A DNA stretch of 64,000 nt from Bradyrhizobium diazoefficiens USDA 110 (GTDB lineage: Bacteria; Pseudomonadota; Alphaproteobacteria; Rhizobiales; Xanthobacteraceae): contig NC_004463.1 in the NCBI RefSeq assembly GCF_000011365.1, positions 3,954,001 to 4,018,000 on the forward strand, given 5' to 3'. Below are positions 1 to 8,177 of the stretch, one piece after another. Every line of letters begins with the position of its first letter. Within the stretch, counting starts at the first letter, position 1. The translations under genes and the position numbers were made by a program. The notes below the pieces were generated by a model, which had not been told where the DNA came from, did no database searches, and saw only the letters and a list, made by a program, of their open reading frames with translations.

Positions 1-391
1 CGCGATCGTGAAGTCTTTGCGCTGCAGAATGGCGACCTCCAACTTGATGGCCGTGTTCCGGAATACCGACACCTTTGGCAACGACCTTGAGGCCGCGCGC
101 ACTGCCATCCAGTCGCGCAGTGCGATACAGCGCTGTACGCAGGCGCAGCAATTGATCATCGCGCTCCTGACCTTTTTGCTCTCCATAGCGACTGTTGATG
201 TATTCCCGAGCGACGCGTTCGACTTGCTCGAAACGCACATCCTCAACCTGTAACCGGTCGCGATCATACGATAGGTGAACGTCCTTGCTGTTGCGCAGGC
301 AGACCAAGTTGAAGCCTCCCCGAGGAACGATCATGAAGCTTTGCGCCGCGTACACACCAGAATCCTGCAAGAACTGAGCGAAGCTTGCCAT
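1..391 (-). CDS. Hypothetical protein, cut by left window edge
   Basis: An open frame starts at an ATG (391-389) preceded by a GGGAAAG ribosome-binding site and runs off the left edge without a stop (about 130 codons seen). The N-terminus begins MASFAQFLQDSGVYAAQ. I recognise no family. After roughly position 150 (reading leftward) a different frame gives more protein-like sequence (for example SVFRNTAIKLEVAILQ), so a frameshift or a second overlapping gene is possible. It lies next to putative effector genes and may belong to that island, which is inference only. Confidence 0.45.
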   Translation of the reverse strand, partial: MASFAQFLQDSGVYAAQSFMIVPRGGFNLVCLRNSKDVHLSYDRDRLQVEDVRFEQVERVAREYINSRYGEQKGQERDDQLLRLRTALYRTARLDGSARGLKVVAKGVGIPEHGHQVGGRHSAAQRLHDR

Positions 392-1013
392 AGCTTTCCC
401 AAACCTTAGATCACGATAGTGTCGCGCTCGGACCACCGCGCCGGGGATAACCATCCGTCACCATTGCTCGCCGGTTGAGCCAGCAACATACTGGAAATTA
501 GCCATGCGGGGCAATGCGCTGGCGTCGATTTTGCGGTCTGGACTTCGTTGGCGGTTGCGAGGGCGAGCGAGTTGTACGTCGAGTGGCTATTCTGACAGCG
601 GATGTCGTTAGCTATTCACGCCTTATGGCGGTGACGGGCGCGGCGCGCTAGCGACGCGGAAAACCGTCTGCCAAGACGTCGTAGACTCAACGATTGCGAG
701 CCACGGCGGGCGCATCATGAAGACTACCGATGACGAGTTGCGGTTCATTAGGTATACTGGCGATGCGTGCCGTCTGCTCTTCGACGGAAAACCATGCCTG
801 GCGTTGGCGACACATGGAAACGCAGCAACACAACTGCCGATTTTCATCGGGGAACATCATATGCTCCCGGCTGGATGCGGGCCGCACGTGAAGGAGAATC
901 CCGGCAAATCTTCCCGACTACACCGGCCGAAGTCCAGTTAGGAGTAACCTGCCGTTTCTTTTGCCGGAGCGTAGCCGGACGACTATTGCTCAACCACGCA
1001 AGGAAGGTAGGTC
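392..1013. other. 622-bp stretch without a confident gene
   Basis: Short open frames exist here, for example 717-941 on the plus strand (74 codons, starting MKTTDDELRFIRYTGDACRL). None has both a convincing ribosome-binding site and recognisable protein content. The stretch separates a leftward gene from the rightward gene at 1014, so it should hold two divergent promoters. I could not identify specific boxes. Confidence 0.5.
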
Positions 1014-1916
1014 ATGCCACTGACCGAAGGCGACGTCCTGGACACACTCAGCGACTCGGTTGCGCTTGGCATCGAGTTTTACGTCGACAAGATCCATATC
1101 AAGGGCGAGTACTTAACGACAGTTCGCGATCACATTCGTGCCGGCAATATATTGGTGAAGGGCGGCACTCAGGATCTCGCCTTCTACGATCAGGCCACGG
1201 ATATTCTCTTGACGCAGAAGAAGTCGCCTCCCGCAAATGATAGCGATCGGGCGCTGCTCCTGCATGAATGCGTCCACGCCATGATCGACGTCTATGATCC
1301 TGACGGCGCTGTTACGCGCCACATGGGCGAACTGGCCGCCTACCTCACTCAAACGACATATAGCGTTCGCAGGAATCCGTCGTCTAACCGCAACGGCACC
1401 GCCCCCTGGGACAAATTCTGGGGCGACCTCTACGCCACGGTGCGCGCCAACAAGCTCGACACCAGCGCGGGCAACGGCGTCCGGATCCCGTCGGCGACGC
1501 TCGAAAATCTGCGCCGGCAACTCGCTGCGCTGCCTTTTGTGAACTATGGAAAGTTCGCTAAAGAGGCGACCGGCGTGTCGGATGGGCTGATCCGCAGGAA
1601 CTTATTTCTGTCGAGCGATGAACCTGTGTCCATGCGATCATCGAGCGTTTCCCACGAAGCTTATGTTGATCCGAGCGATGACTATTTGATACGCACCTTG
1701 ATGGATGCCTACGCGAGCACCGATGTTAGAGGTTATGGCAGCCGCCTGCGCCGGCTACGTCGTGATTTTCTCTATTGCTCGCTGTCTCGCGCCCATGAGC
1801 TCCAGAAGAGGTTCTCGGTGCGGAAGCGTGGAGACCGGCTCTCCGAACTGTTTCACGATCGCCTGTCGCATGGCGGCCGCGCAATTCTTCTCCGTGTGCT
1901 TGCGCTGCGAAGCTGA
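1014..1916 (+). CDS. Putative HExxH zinc-peptidase-like protein (A)
   Basis: A 300-residue protein with no signal peptide. It contains HECVH near residues 84-88 inside LLLHECVHAMID, and a downstream glutamate in GELAAY about 14 residues later. That arrangement fits a gluzincin-type zinc site. The N-terminal half parallels the protein at 5867-6496 (shared VLDxLS start, spacing to the HExxH, and a following E..AY), so the two look like paralogues. The C-terminal 100 residues are rich in Arg and Leu, of unknown function. The start is supported by GGAAGG shortly upstream of the ATG. Its position beside a T6SS locus suggests a secreted effector, which is inference; the family is unknown to me. Confidence 0.7.
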   Translation: MPLTEGDVLDTLSDSVALGIEFYVDKIHIKGEYLTTVRDHIRAGNILVKGGTQDLAFYDQATDILLTQKKSPPANDSDRALLLHECVHAMIDVYDPDGAVTRHMGELAAYLTQTTYSVRRNPSSNRNGTAPWDKFWGDLYATVRANKLDTSAGNGVRIPSATLENLRRQLAALPFVNYGKFAKEATGVSDGLIRRNLFLSSDEPVSMRSSSVSHEAYVDPSDDYLIRTLMDAYASTDVRGYGSRLRRLRRDFLYCSLSRAHELQKRFSVRKRGDRLSELFHDRLSHGGRAILLRVLALRS

Positions 1917-2040
1917 CCAGCACGCTGGACAAGTCGGAAAAGTGCTCTCAAGAGGAAGAATGCGCTACCGCACCGCGTCGAATTCTCGGTGTGTTGGTGC
2001 ATCATTAAGTAGACTCCCGACCACTCCTTTGCAGCGGATT

Positions 2041-3060
2041 CTAGTCCAGGTGCCTTGCGCGCAGATCTTGAAGGTCCTTTTTCAATGCCACCAGATCTAG
2101 CCCGCGAGGAAAAGTGAGGCGTCCAGAGCGGATCACGAGCCGGACATAAGGATACCGTTCTTCGGCAAGCATCGGAGAACTAATCTTGTACTTGTGCCAA
2201 TCTTCGACGATGTGTGCCTGTTGTTCGACGTTGTATGAGTCCCAGCTATCCCCGGGCGTGTAGTCGTAGCCGGCACCGACCGTCTGCGCCCAGAAGGAGC
2301 GTGCCATTGTCCAGTTTGAATCGTTGAACGCCTGCCACACGTGGGTCATTTCGTGCACGAAGAGGTCGCAAATGCGACCGAAGTCGTCGCACAAGAGGCC
2401 GAAGGTGGGGCTAGGCGATGCCAGGTTACTGAACGCGACATTGCCAAGATTGATGGCATACCGCATGCTCGGCACCATGGGATTGCTTCCTCTAAAGAAT
2501 GGTCCATCGTTCGTCCACGGTCTTCCGCCTGCTCCCAGGCCATTGGTAATCGCGATTGTCTCCCATGGCGGCAACGTCGGGCCAAAGACGTTGCGCGCGA
2601 AATCCCGTTCGCTGACGTCTAGGACGCGCGCGAAGTCGGGTCGGCTTCCTCCACATTCCGGCGGGGTCGGAGCCGCTGGGGTGGGCGCAACCGGTGGAGT
2701 GGGCGCAATCGGTGGGGGAGGCGGCGTACCTGGCGGCAGATAGATGAATCCCCCTCGCCATCCACCTTTCCCGCCGGTCGTACCGGATGAAAACGCAAAA
2801 TTCTGGCGGTCGGGCGACATCGCGCGGCAGCCTACATACTCGGCCAGGTACCAGTTCACCTGCCGTGTGGCTTGTTGGAAATCGCGCTGTTTGACGAGCC
2901 TGATGCCTGGAAAATTGAACTCGATGAGGTCCCAAGGGTCGATGCCGATCCGCTTGGCGAGGGATATCCAGGTCTCGCCTGCCGTCACCGCATGCCGGAT
3001 TCCTGCTGGCGGTACATAGCTTTCGACGATAGGCTTCAAGGGCCTTTCCTGGTTCGGCAA
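2041..3060 (-). CDS. LysM-like, proline-rich, HExxH putative metallopeptidase
   Basis: A 339-residue protein, read from a TTG with a strong GGGGGAG site 8 bases upstream. Residues about 20-75 resemble a LysM peptidoglycan-binding repeat (RHAVTAGETWISLAKRIGI, with the typical DPWDLIEFN). Residues about 108-135 are a proline/threonine linker. The C-terminal domain carries HEMTH near residue 235 and a later NVEQQAHIVEDW, whose glutamate could be the third zinc ligand. Wall-binding module plus peptidase would suit a cell-wall-directed effector delivered by the neighbouring T6SS. That role is inferred from context; the zinc motif is seen directly. Confidence 0.75.
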   Translation of the reverse strand: MPNQERPLKPIVESYVPPAGIRHAVTAGETWISLAKRIGIDPWDLIEFNFPGIRLVKQRDFQQATRQVNWYLAEYVGCRAMSPDRQNFAFSSGTTGGKGGWRGGFIYLPPGTPPPPPIAPTPPVAPTPAAPTPPECGGSRPDFARVLDVSERDFARNVFGPTLPPWETIAITNGLGAGGRPWTNDGPFFRGSNPMVPSMRYAINLGNVAFSNLASPSPTFGLLCDDFGRICDLFVHEMTHVWQAFNDSNWTMARSFWAQTVGAGYDYTPGDSWDSYNVEQQAHIVEDWHKYKISSPMLAEERYPYVRLVIRSGRLTFPRGLDLVALKKDLQDLRARHLD

Positions 3061-3251
3061 TGTGAGATCTCCCCCCTGCTGGTTCCTGCGGAACTACGCG
3101 GTCTCGCAACCAATATCGTGGTCGCCGCTACCTCGAGGCGGTTCGATAGTTCCATTCATTCGGGCCACGAACTGGCAGTGGCAAATCGAGGAGCCTCATT
3201 CGTAGCTTGGAGGCGTAGACACGGAGCAATGCCGAACGAGCAATGTCCGCT

Positions 3252-4059
3252 TTAGCGCCTGCCTTTCGACTTCGAACCGAGCAGATCATGCGTTCCGCTG
3301 ATGCTCACCGTTCCCGAGCACTCGAAACCACCGAAAATTCCGCAGGAGCCGGTGACCGTAACGCGCAAGTCTTTGCGTTGGTACATGTCGACCGAAATGC
3401 CCACGCGCGAAAAGTCGTTCGCGCTGTTCGGCAGGATCAGATCGATGTGCTCTGCGGCCCATTGCGGTATATGCTTGTTGCTCTTCCAGAACAGTTCATT
3501 GCCGGCGTGATGCACGAAGTTCGGCCCGACCGTAAGCGCACCGTCCACGCCCTCGAACACGAAGCCTGTTTCGTCGATGTGCACGTTCACCCGATCGGGT
3601 GCTACGGCGAAATGCAGCGAGGTGATGTCCTGGGGCTGCGGGTCCTTGCCGAATTGCGAGCTGTAGGCGTCGCTCCATTGTCCGCGGTCGCGCCCGAGCC
3701 CGAAGCCGTGGCGGCCCGGGAGATCCCGCGTTGAGAGTGGCTTGTCGGACAGTTTGGGGCGCCAGATCTCCCGAAACCCCTTGCCGATCGTTGCCGCCAT
3801 CGACAGATCGAGGGCCCAATGCGACGCCTTCTCCGGGCTTTGCCCTTCGGCGAATGCGTCGAATCCGTCCGTCGTCTTGGCAATGCGCAGCTTCTTGATC
3901 AGCTCTTCCCAGTCCTTGGGCAGGAAGGTGACGCCATCGAGCGTGGTCGTCGCGGCAGCGACACCATACTTCTCGAGTTGGTGTCGGATGTAGGGCTTCT
4001 CGTCATAAAGGCGCACATCCGGGTTGGGGCCGGCAAAGTAGTCGTCCGTGAAGAAGGAC
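3252..4059 (-). pseudogene. C-terminal part of unknown gene, cut by IS element
   Basis: An open frame continues upstream past a possible GTG at 4016 (in-frame residues SFFTDDYFAGPNPDV precede it) right up to the left end of the insertion sequence, so its true start is missing. About 268 codons remain. Recognisable pieces include HWALDLSMAATIGKGFREIW and GPNFVHHAGNELFW, but I know no family. The missing N-terminus is very likely the 35-codon fragment on the same strand at 5553-5660, beyond the insertion. Internal restart at the GTG is possible but has no clear ribosome-binding site. Confidence 0.65.
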
Positions 4060-5557
4060 TAAGCCACTGATCGGGAATCTCGATTTGGGCTAAGGGGCAT
4101 TTCCAGATTGCAAGGTTTTGATGCTTTGGGCGTCAGAACCTTGCGATTTGGTTTTCGTGGATTCCCTCGAAGCGGGAAGCATGATTCCTTGTCTGCATCG
4201 GAGGGAACGATGCGGCCGAAGAAGCACAAGACGACGGGATCGAACGATCTGTTCCGGGCTCGGCTCGACCAGATCATCAATATGAAGCACGAGCTGGTTC
4301 TGCTCGCCGGCAAGGTCGATTGGGACTGGATCGACGGCGAGATCGCGCCGCTCTACAGCGAGAACGGCAGGCCCGGGATCGAGACGCGCTTCATGATCGG
4401 TCTGCTGTTGCTCAAGCACATTTACGGGCTGTCCGATGAGGAGGTGTGCGAGCGCTGGGTCCATGACCCATACTTCCAGTTCTTCACCGGGGAAGAGTTC
4501 TTTCAGCACACGTTCCCGCACGAGCGCTCGGACCTGAGCCATTGGCGCAAGCGGCTTGGCGACAAGCTGGAGTTGCTGCTGGCCGAGAGCTTGCGGGTAG
4601 CGCACGAGGCCGGTGCATTACGCAGCCAGGACCTCAAGCGGGTTACGGTCGACACCACGGTGCAGCCGAAGGCCATCACCTTTCCGACCGATGCCAAGCT
4701 GCTGCATGCGGCCATCAAGGGGCTCAACCGCCTGGCGATCAGGCACGGCGTCAGGCTGCGGCAATCCTATGCTCGCATCGCCAAGGCCGCCGCGATGATG
4801 GCCGGCCGCTACGCCCATGCCAAACAGTTCAGGCGGCATCAGCGGCAGTTGCGTATCCTGCGTAGCCGGCTGGGCCGGATCATCCGCGACATCCGCCGCA
4901 AGATCGAAGGCCAGCCAGCACTGGAGCAGGCGTTCGCCCTCCCGCTCGGCCGGGCCACGCAGATCCGCTCGCAGCAGCAGCGCCAGCGCGGCTGGAAGCT
5001 CTATTCCTTCCATGCCCCGGAAGTGGAGTGCATCGGCAAGGGCAAGGCCAGCGCGCCTTACGAGTTCGGCGTGAAGGCCTCCATCGTCACCAACAACCGC
5101 CGGGCTCCCGGTGGCCTGTTCGTGCTGCACGCCAGCGCACTGCCCGACAACCCCTACGACGGTCACACCTTGCGGGACGTCATTGACCGCACCGAGACAC
5201 TCACCGGCTGTCCGATCGAGCGGGCCTATGTCGACAAGGGATACCGCGGCCACGACGCACAAAATCCCCGTCGCGTCTTCATCTCCGGCCAGAAGCGCGG
5301 CGTTTTCGGTGTCATCAAGCGCGAGCTGCGCCGCCGCTCCGCCATCGAGCCCATCATCGGACACCTGAAGGCGGAAGGCCACCTCGGGCGCTGCTACCTC
5401 AAAGGCCGCGCCGGCGATGCCGCCAACGTCGTCCTCTCAGCCGTCGGACACAACTTCCGCCGCATCCTCGCCTGGCTGAGATATCTCTTGTGCCTGTTCC
5501 TGGCCCAGCTATGGCGCACGCTCGCCCGGCCAGCCTCGATCAATCCGGCTTCTTAAC
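4060..5557. mobile_element. IS5-family-type insertion sequence, about 1.5 kb
   Basis: A single transposase gene fills the element. The ends are imperfect inverted repeats: left TAAGCCACTGATCGGGA, right (reverse complement) GTTAAGAAGCCGGATTGATCG. GGAC occurs directly outside both ends (4056-4059 and 5558-5561) and may be the target duplication, although joining the flanks there leaves a one-base frame offset in the interrupted gene, so the exact ends may be off by a few bases. The transposase stop codon lies within the right end. Because the frame is intact, insertion appears recent. Confidence 0.8.
4210..5556 (+). CDS. IS5-family-type transposase
   Basis: A 448-residue DDE transposase. The ATG at 4210 has GGAGG six bases upstream; an in-frame start further up at 4108 lies in the terminal repeat region and is less likely. 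The N-terminal InsH-like region (residues 15-115, with GLLLLKHIYGLSDEEVCERW) is followed by the DDE core: VTVDTTVQPKAI (first Asp), ERAYVDKGYRGHD (second Asp), and RRSAIEPIIGHLK (Glu in the Y/IEPxxGHLK signature). A long basic helix (residues about 190-260) interrupts the core. It catalyses cut-and-paste movement of its own element. The frame is complete, so the enzyme could be active. Confidence 0.93.
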   Translation: MRPKKHKTTGSNDLFRARLDQIINMKHELVLLAGKVDWDWIDGEIAPLYSENGRPGIETRFMIGLLLLKHIYGLSDEEVCERWVHDPYFQFFTGEEFFQHTFPHERSDLSHWRKRLGDKLELLLAESLRVAHEAGALRSQDLKRVTVDTTVQPKAITFPTDAKLLHAAIKGLNRLAIRHGVRLRQSYARIAKAAAMMAGRYAHAKQFRRHQRQLRILRSRLGRIIRDIRRKIEGQPALEQAFALPLGRATQIRSQQQRQRGWKLYSFHAPEVECIGKGKASAPYEFGVKASIVTNNRRAPGGLFVLHASALPDNPYDGHTLRDVIDRTETLTGCPIERAYVDKGYRGHDAQNPRRVFISGQKRGVFGVIKRELRRRSAIEPIIGHLKAEGHLGRCYLKGRAGDAANVVLSAVGHNFRRILAWLRYLLCLFLAQLWRTLARPASINPAS

Positions 5558-5660
5558 GGACGACAAAGTAATTCTTCAAATCGATCTGCGGCCGAAGCAT
5601 GGTCAGTCGCGCCGCGATCTTCCGGTAAGTGTCGGTCGTCGTCGGATCAGTCGTCGTCAT
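5553..5660 (-). pseudogene. N-terminal fragment of the IS-interrupted gene
   Basis: An ATG at 5660 is preceded by GGAGGG at ideal spacing. The 35-codon frame begins MTTTDPTTTDTYRKIAARL and ends in a stop created at the insertion-sequence border. Strand, position and lack of any other downstream partner make it the likely beginning of the gene whose remainder lies at 3252-4059. The intact protein would be about 300 residues. Confidence 0.6.
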
Positions 5661-5866
5661 GGAACGCCCTCCGAGCCAATCCTTGCCTCAGATTGGTCTC
5701 ACCCGAACGGGCTCGGGTTCAATGCCGGCTCGCTCGATCAAGCTGCCGCCCGGCCCAGGTCATTCGAATTCCTGGCGCGCCAGCGCAGTCACTGTTTGAA
5801 CCTGCCGATCGGAAATGGCGACCACCATCCGTGGGGTAGTGTAGTGTGAACAACGAGGACGATCAA

Positions 5867-6496
5867 ATGTCACTGCGGAGCAGGGTGTTAGACGTACTCA
5901 GTGGCCCGGCGGTCGCACGCATGCGGTTCCGGTTTCCGATCCGCGGCAGCCATGTGACGATTGCGCCGCAAACGTTCCATCACGTCGCCCGCGCTATCCG
6001 GTTGGGGCAGGTCACCGTCAGACCTCCGACGGATCTCGCGGCAGGCGTTGCTGCACAATACAACGATGTCGCGAGAACCAGGGCGGACGGCACAGCGGTT
6101 GCGGCGAACACGCTGGAGGTCGTGTCGGCGACGGGGCGGCTGGACGAGGCCTATATCGTCCACGAAAGCCTGCATGCGGCATATGATCTGTTGCGTACCG
6201 GCCTCGATGCCAATGCGGAAGAGGCGTCTGCGTACGTCTGCACGGCGCTCTATTGCCGCATGACAGGCCTGCCACGCCCGCGCTGGGCCAACGGGCCGAT
6301 CTACGCCAATGCCGCAGAGGTCGCCCGAACGCTGCTGTCCCAGTATCAGAAGGGCGATCCCGGGATTCCCTGGGTCGGCGAGCATGAATGGAAGATGCTG
6401 CGTGCAGGTGTTGGCCTCGATCCGGTCTATGCCAGCGGACCCGGCGGTATTCTCACGGGATGGCTCCTCGGCCAACAATATACCCACGACGGCTAG
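5867..6496 (+). CDS. Putative HExxH zinc-peptidase-like protein (B)
   Basis: A 209-residue protein. The ATG at 5867 follows GAGGA; an upstream in-frame GTG (5846) lacks a good site. HESLH lies near residues 98-102 in IVHESLHAAYDLL, followed by EEASAY about 15 residues on, the same geometry as protein A at 1014-1916. There is no signal peptide or membrane segment. The Gly-rich tail (GPGGILTGWLLGQQ) is unusual. Zinc peptidase activity is inferred from the motif, and a link to the T6SS from position. The catalytic mechanism and the target are unknown. Confidence 0.7.
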   Translation: MSLRSRVLDVLSGPAVARMRFRFPIRGSHVTIAPQTFHHVARAIRLGQVTVRPPTDLAAGVAAQYNDVARTRADGTAVAANTLEVVSATGRLDEAYIVHESLHAAYDLLRTGLDANAEEASAYVCTALYCRMTGLPRPRWANGPIYANAAEVARTLLSQYQKGDPGIPWVGEHEWKMLRAGVGLDPVYASGPGGILTGWLLGQQYTHDG

Positions 6497-6527
6497 AGTG
6501 ACGGGGGCCGCATCCGTTTCAGGAAAT

Positions 6528-6550
6528 GGCAGGAGCTTCCAACTCCTGCC
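6528..6550. terminator. Stem-loop between convergent genes
   Basis: GGCAGGAG (6528-6535) and CTCCTGCC (6543-6550) form a perfect 8-bp stem with a 7-base loop. It lies between the stop of the rightward gene (6496) and the stop of the leftward methyltransferase gene (6586), so it could end transcription from both sides. There is no long T-run on either side, so a role in terminating transcription is tentative. Confidence 0.45.
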
Positions 6551-6585
6551 GTGCATCGCCAACGGAGCCGACGCACTTGAGCGCG

Positions 6586-8172
6586 TCATGCGACCAGCAG
6601 GCCCAGCTTGCCGACCATCGCAAGCGAGCGTTGAACACTTTCTCGCGTTGACAGCAACAACGGATCGGCAGGCTTCCCGGCACTATCCTTCTGGTCTACC
6701 TGGATGGTCGGGCCGAATTTTTCGGTCATTTCGGCCGTGATCTGGTCGATGGTCCGCGCACCGTCGAGCAATTGCAGAAAATCCCTGGTCCGGTCGTCCT
6801 CCAACTGTACCGTCTGGTGGAGGAGGTTGGTGACGAGCGGACCTGTTTGCGCTTGTCTTCGTGCGAGCAGGCTCGCCTGCGGATACTCGGTAGCTTCCTT
6901 CAACAGAAATGGGCGCGACAGCAGGAAAGAGACCTCGCCGCTGCAAGCCAGGATGAACATTGCCTCCGTCAGCACCTTTTCGGCATCATCCGTGTGCCGG
7001 CCGCCCAGCAGCGCGCCGGCGCCATCGAGCAGCTCGCCAAATGATAATGCGCGCGGCCAGGCCCGGCCGAGACATAGATACGCAGCCTTCAAGAGCGGAT
7101 TGGTTACCGTGACCCTGCTGCCGTCCTGGTTCTCGAATTCCATCGCGGAATCGTCGGTCACGCAGGCGTCGGGGTCAACCGGGTTGGTCGTGCTCAGCAA
7201 ATGGAACTTGGTGACGAAATCGAGGTCGATCTGGCGGGATAGCGAAATGCTGTCGTGGCAGAGCAATGTGCGCCGAAAGCCGTTGCCGTCGATGAAGTCC
7301 TGATATTGATCGCGCGCCATGAACTCGCTCTCCGGGAAGCGCTGCAGCGTCGCGCGAACCTCCTCGGAATAGCCGGCAAGATAGCGTCGTGAGAAATCAG
7401 CGTCGCTCAGATATTGCAAGCCGTGGCGGCTTGCGTCTTCGGCAACCTCATGCAGCAGGAGGGCCTCGGCGCCATCATCGAGATCGTCGTGAAATAAGAG
7501 CTCGTCGGGGGACTTGAGGACGCGGTTGTACTGGTCGCGCATAACTGCGCCGTGCACCGAGTTGGCCTTCGAGCCGTCGCTCAGGAACTTCAAGATCGCG
7601 CGGGCCTGTCCTACCTTCTCCTTCATGTCGGTGAGACGGCGGGTGTGATACCGCATCATGTCGCGGACCAGGTCGCGAAGATGCGAGAACGGGTGCGCGT
7701 TGTAGCTGACGTAGCAGACCCCGCGCGGAGCCATGTTCTGCTTGAAGATCATCATCATCTTCTCGCGCACCGCCGGCGGAACCCAGGAATACACGCCGTG
7801 CGCTATGATGTAGTCGAATTGCCCGAAGCTTTCGTCGACATTCATGATGTCGCAGTGCAGGAGCTTGATATTGCTGAGGCCCAATGTGGCGATATTTCGC
7901 TGGCCGCGCTCGATCGTCACGCCGCTCAGGTCGACACCGACGAATTCGCTGTTTGGATATTGAAAGGCCATCGGCAACAGGTTGCCGCCAACGCCGCAGC
8001 CAAGCTCGAGCACCCGGCAACGCTCGACCGGAGCCGCCTGCATGCCGTAGACGGCAGCAATGGTAGCGAGATGGTTCGGATGAGTGAGCCCGTAGACGTG
8101 GCCAGGGTAGTAGACCTCGTCGTATGGCGTGGGACCGGTGCTCGGGTGGCGATGCTCGGTTTGAATGTTCAT
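6586..8172 (-). CDS. SAM-dependent methyltransferase with regulatory-type C-terminus
   Basis: A 528-residue class I methyltransferase. Motif I is VLELGCGVGGNLLP (residues about 55-70), followed by FVGVDLSG (motif II) and FDYIIAHGVYSWVP (motif IV region). The rest (from about residue 215) matches the layout of proteins with a methyltransferase regulatory domain (PF10119-like, from memory). The ATG at 8172 has GAGGA close upstream and starts 5 bp after the tssH stop, so it is very probably co-transcribed with the T6SS minus arm. A GTG at 8187 would overlap tssH. The substrate is unknown; modification of a secretion component or cargo is a possibility only. Confidence 0.85.
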   Translation of the reverse strand: MNIQTEHRHPSTGPTPYDEVYYPGHVYGLTHPNHLATIAAVYGMQAAPVERCRVLELGCGVGGNLLPMAFQYPNSEFVGVDLSGVTIERGQRNIATLGLSNIKLLHCDIMNVDESFGQFDYIIAHGVYSWVPPAVREKMMMIFKQNMAPRGVCYVSYNAHPFSHLRDLVRDMMRYHTRRLTDMKEKVGQARAILKFLSDGSKANSVHGAVMRDQYNRVLKSPDELLFHDDLDDGAEALLLHEVAEDASRHGLQYLSDADFSRRYLAGYSEEVRATLQRFPESEFMARDQYQDFIDGNGFRRTLLCHDSISLSRQIDLDFVTKFHLLSTTNPVDPDACVTDDSAMEFENQDGSRVTVTNPLLKAAYLCLGRAWPRALSFGELLDGAGALLGGRHTDDAEKVLTEAMFILACSGEVSFLLSRPFLLKEATEYPQASLLARRQAQTGPLVTNLLHQTVQLEDDRTRDFLQLLDGARTIDQITAEMTEKFGPTIQVDQKDSAGKPADPLLLSTRESVQRSLAMVGKLGLLVA

Positions 8173-8177
8173 CGTCC

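Noticed and set aside
4618..5382. Long minus-strand frame opposite the transposase
   Set aside because: Typical high-GC shadow: the plus-strand transposase has clear DDE motifs and a ribosome-binding site; the opposite frame has no family content.
4041..5564. Lipoxygenase-like motif in the split gene (FAGPNP)
   Set aside because: Only a six-residue likeness; none of the iron-binding histidines of lipoxygenases is present in the remaining sequence.
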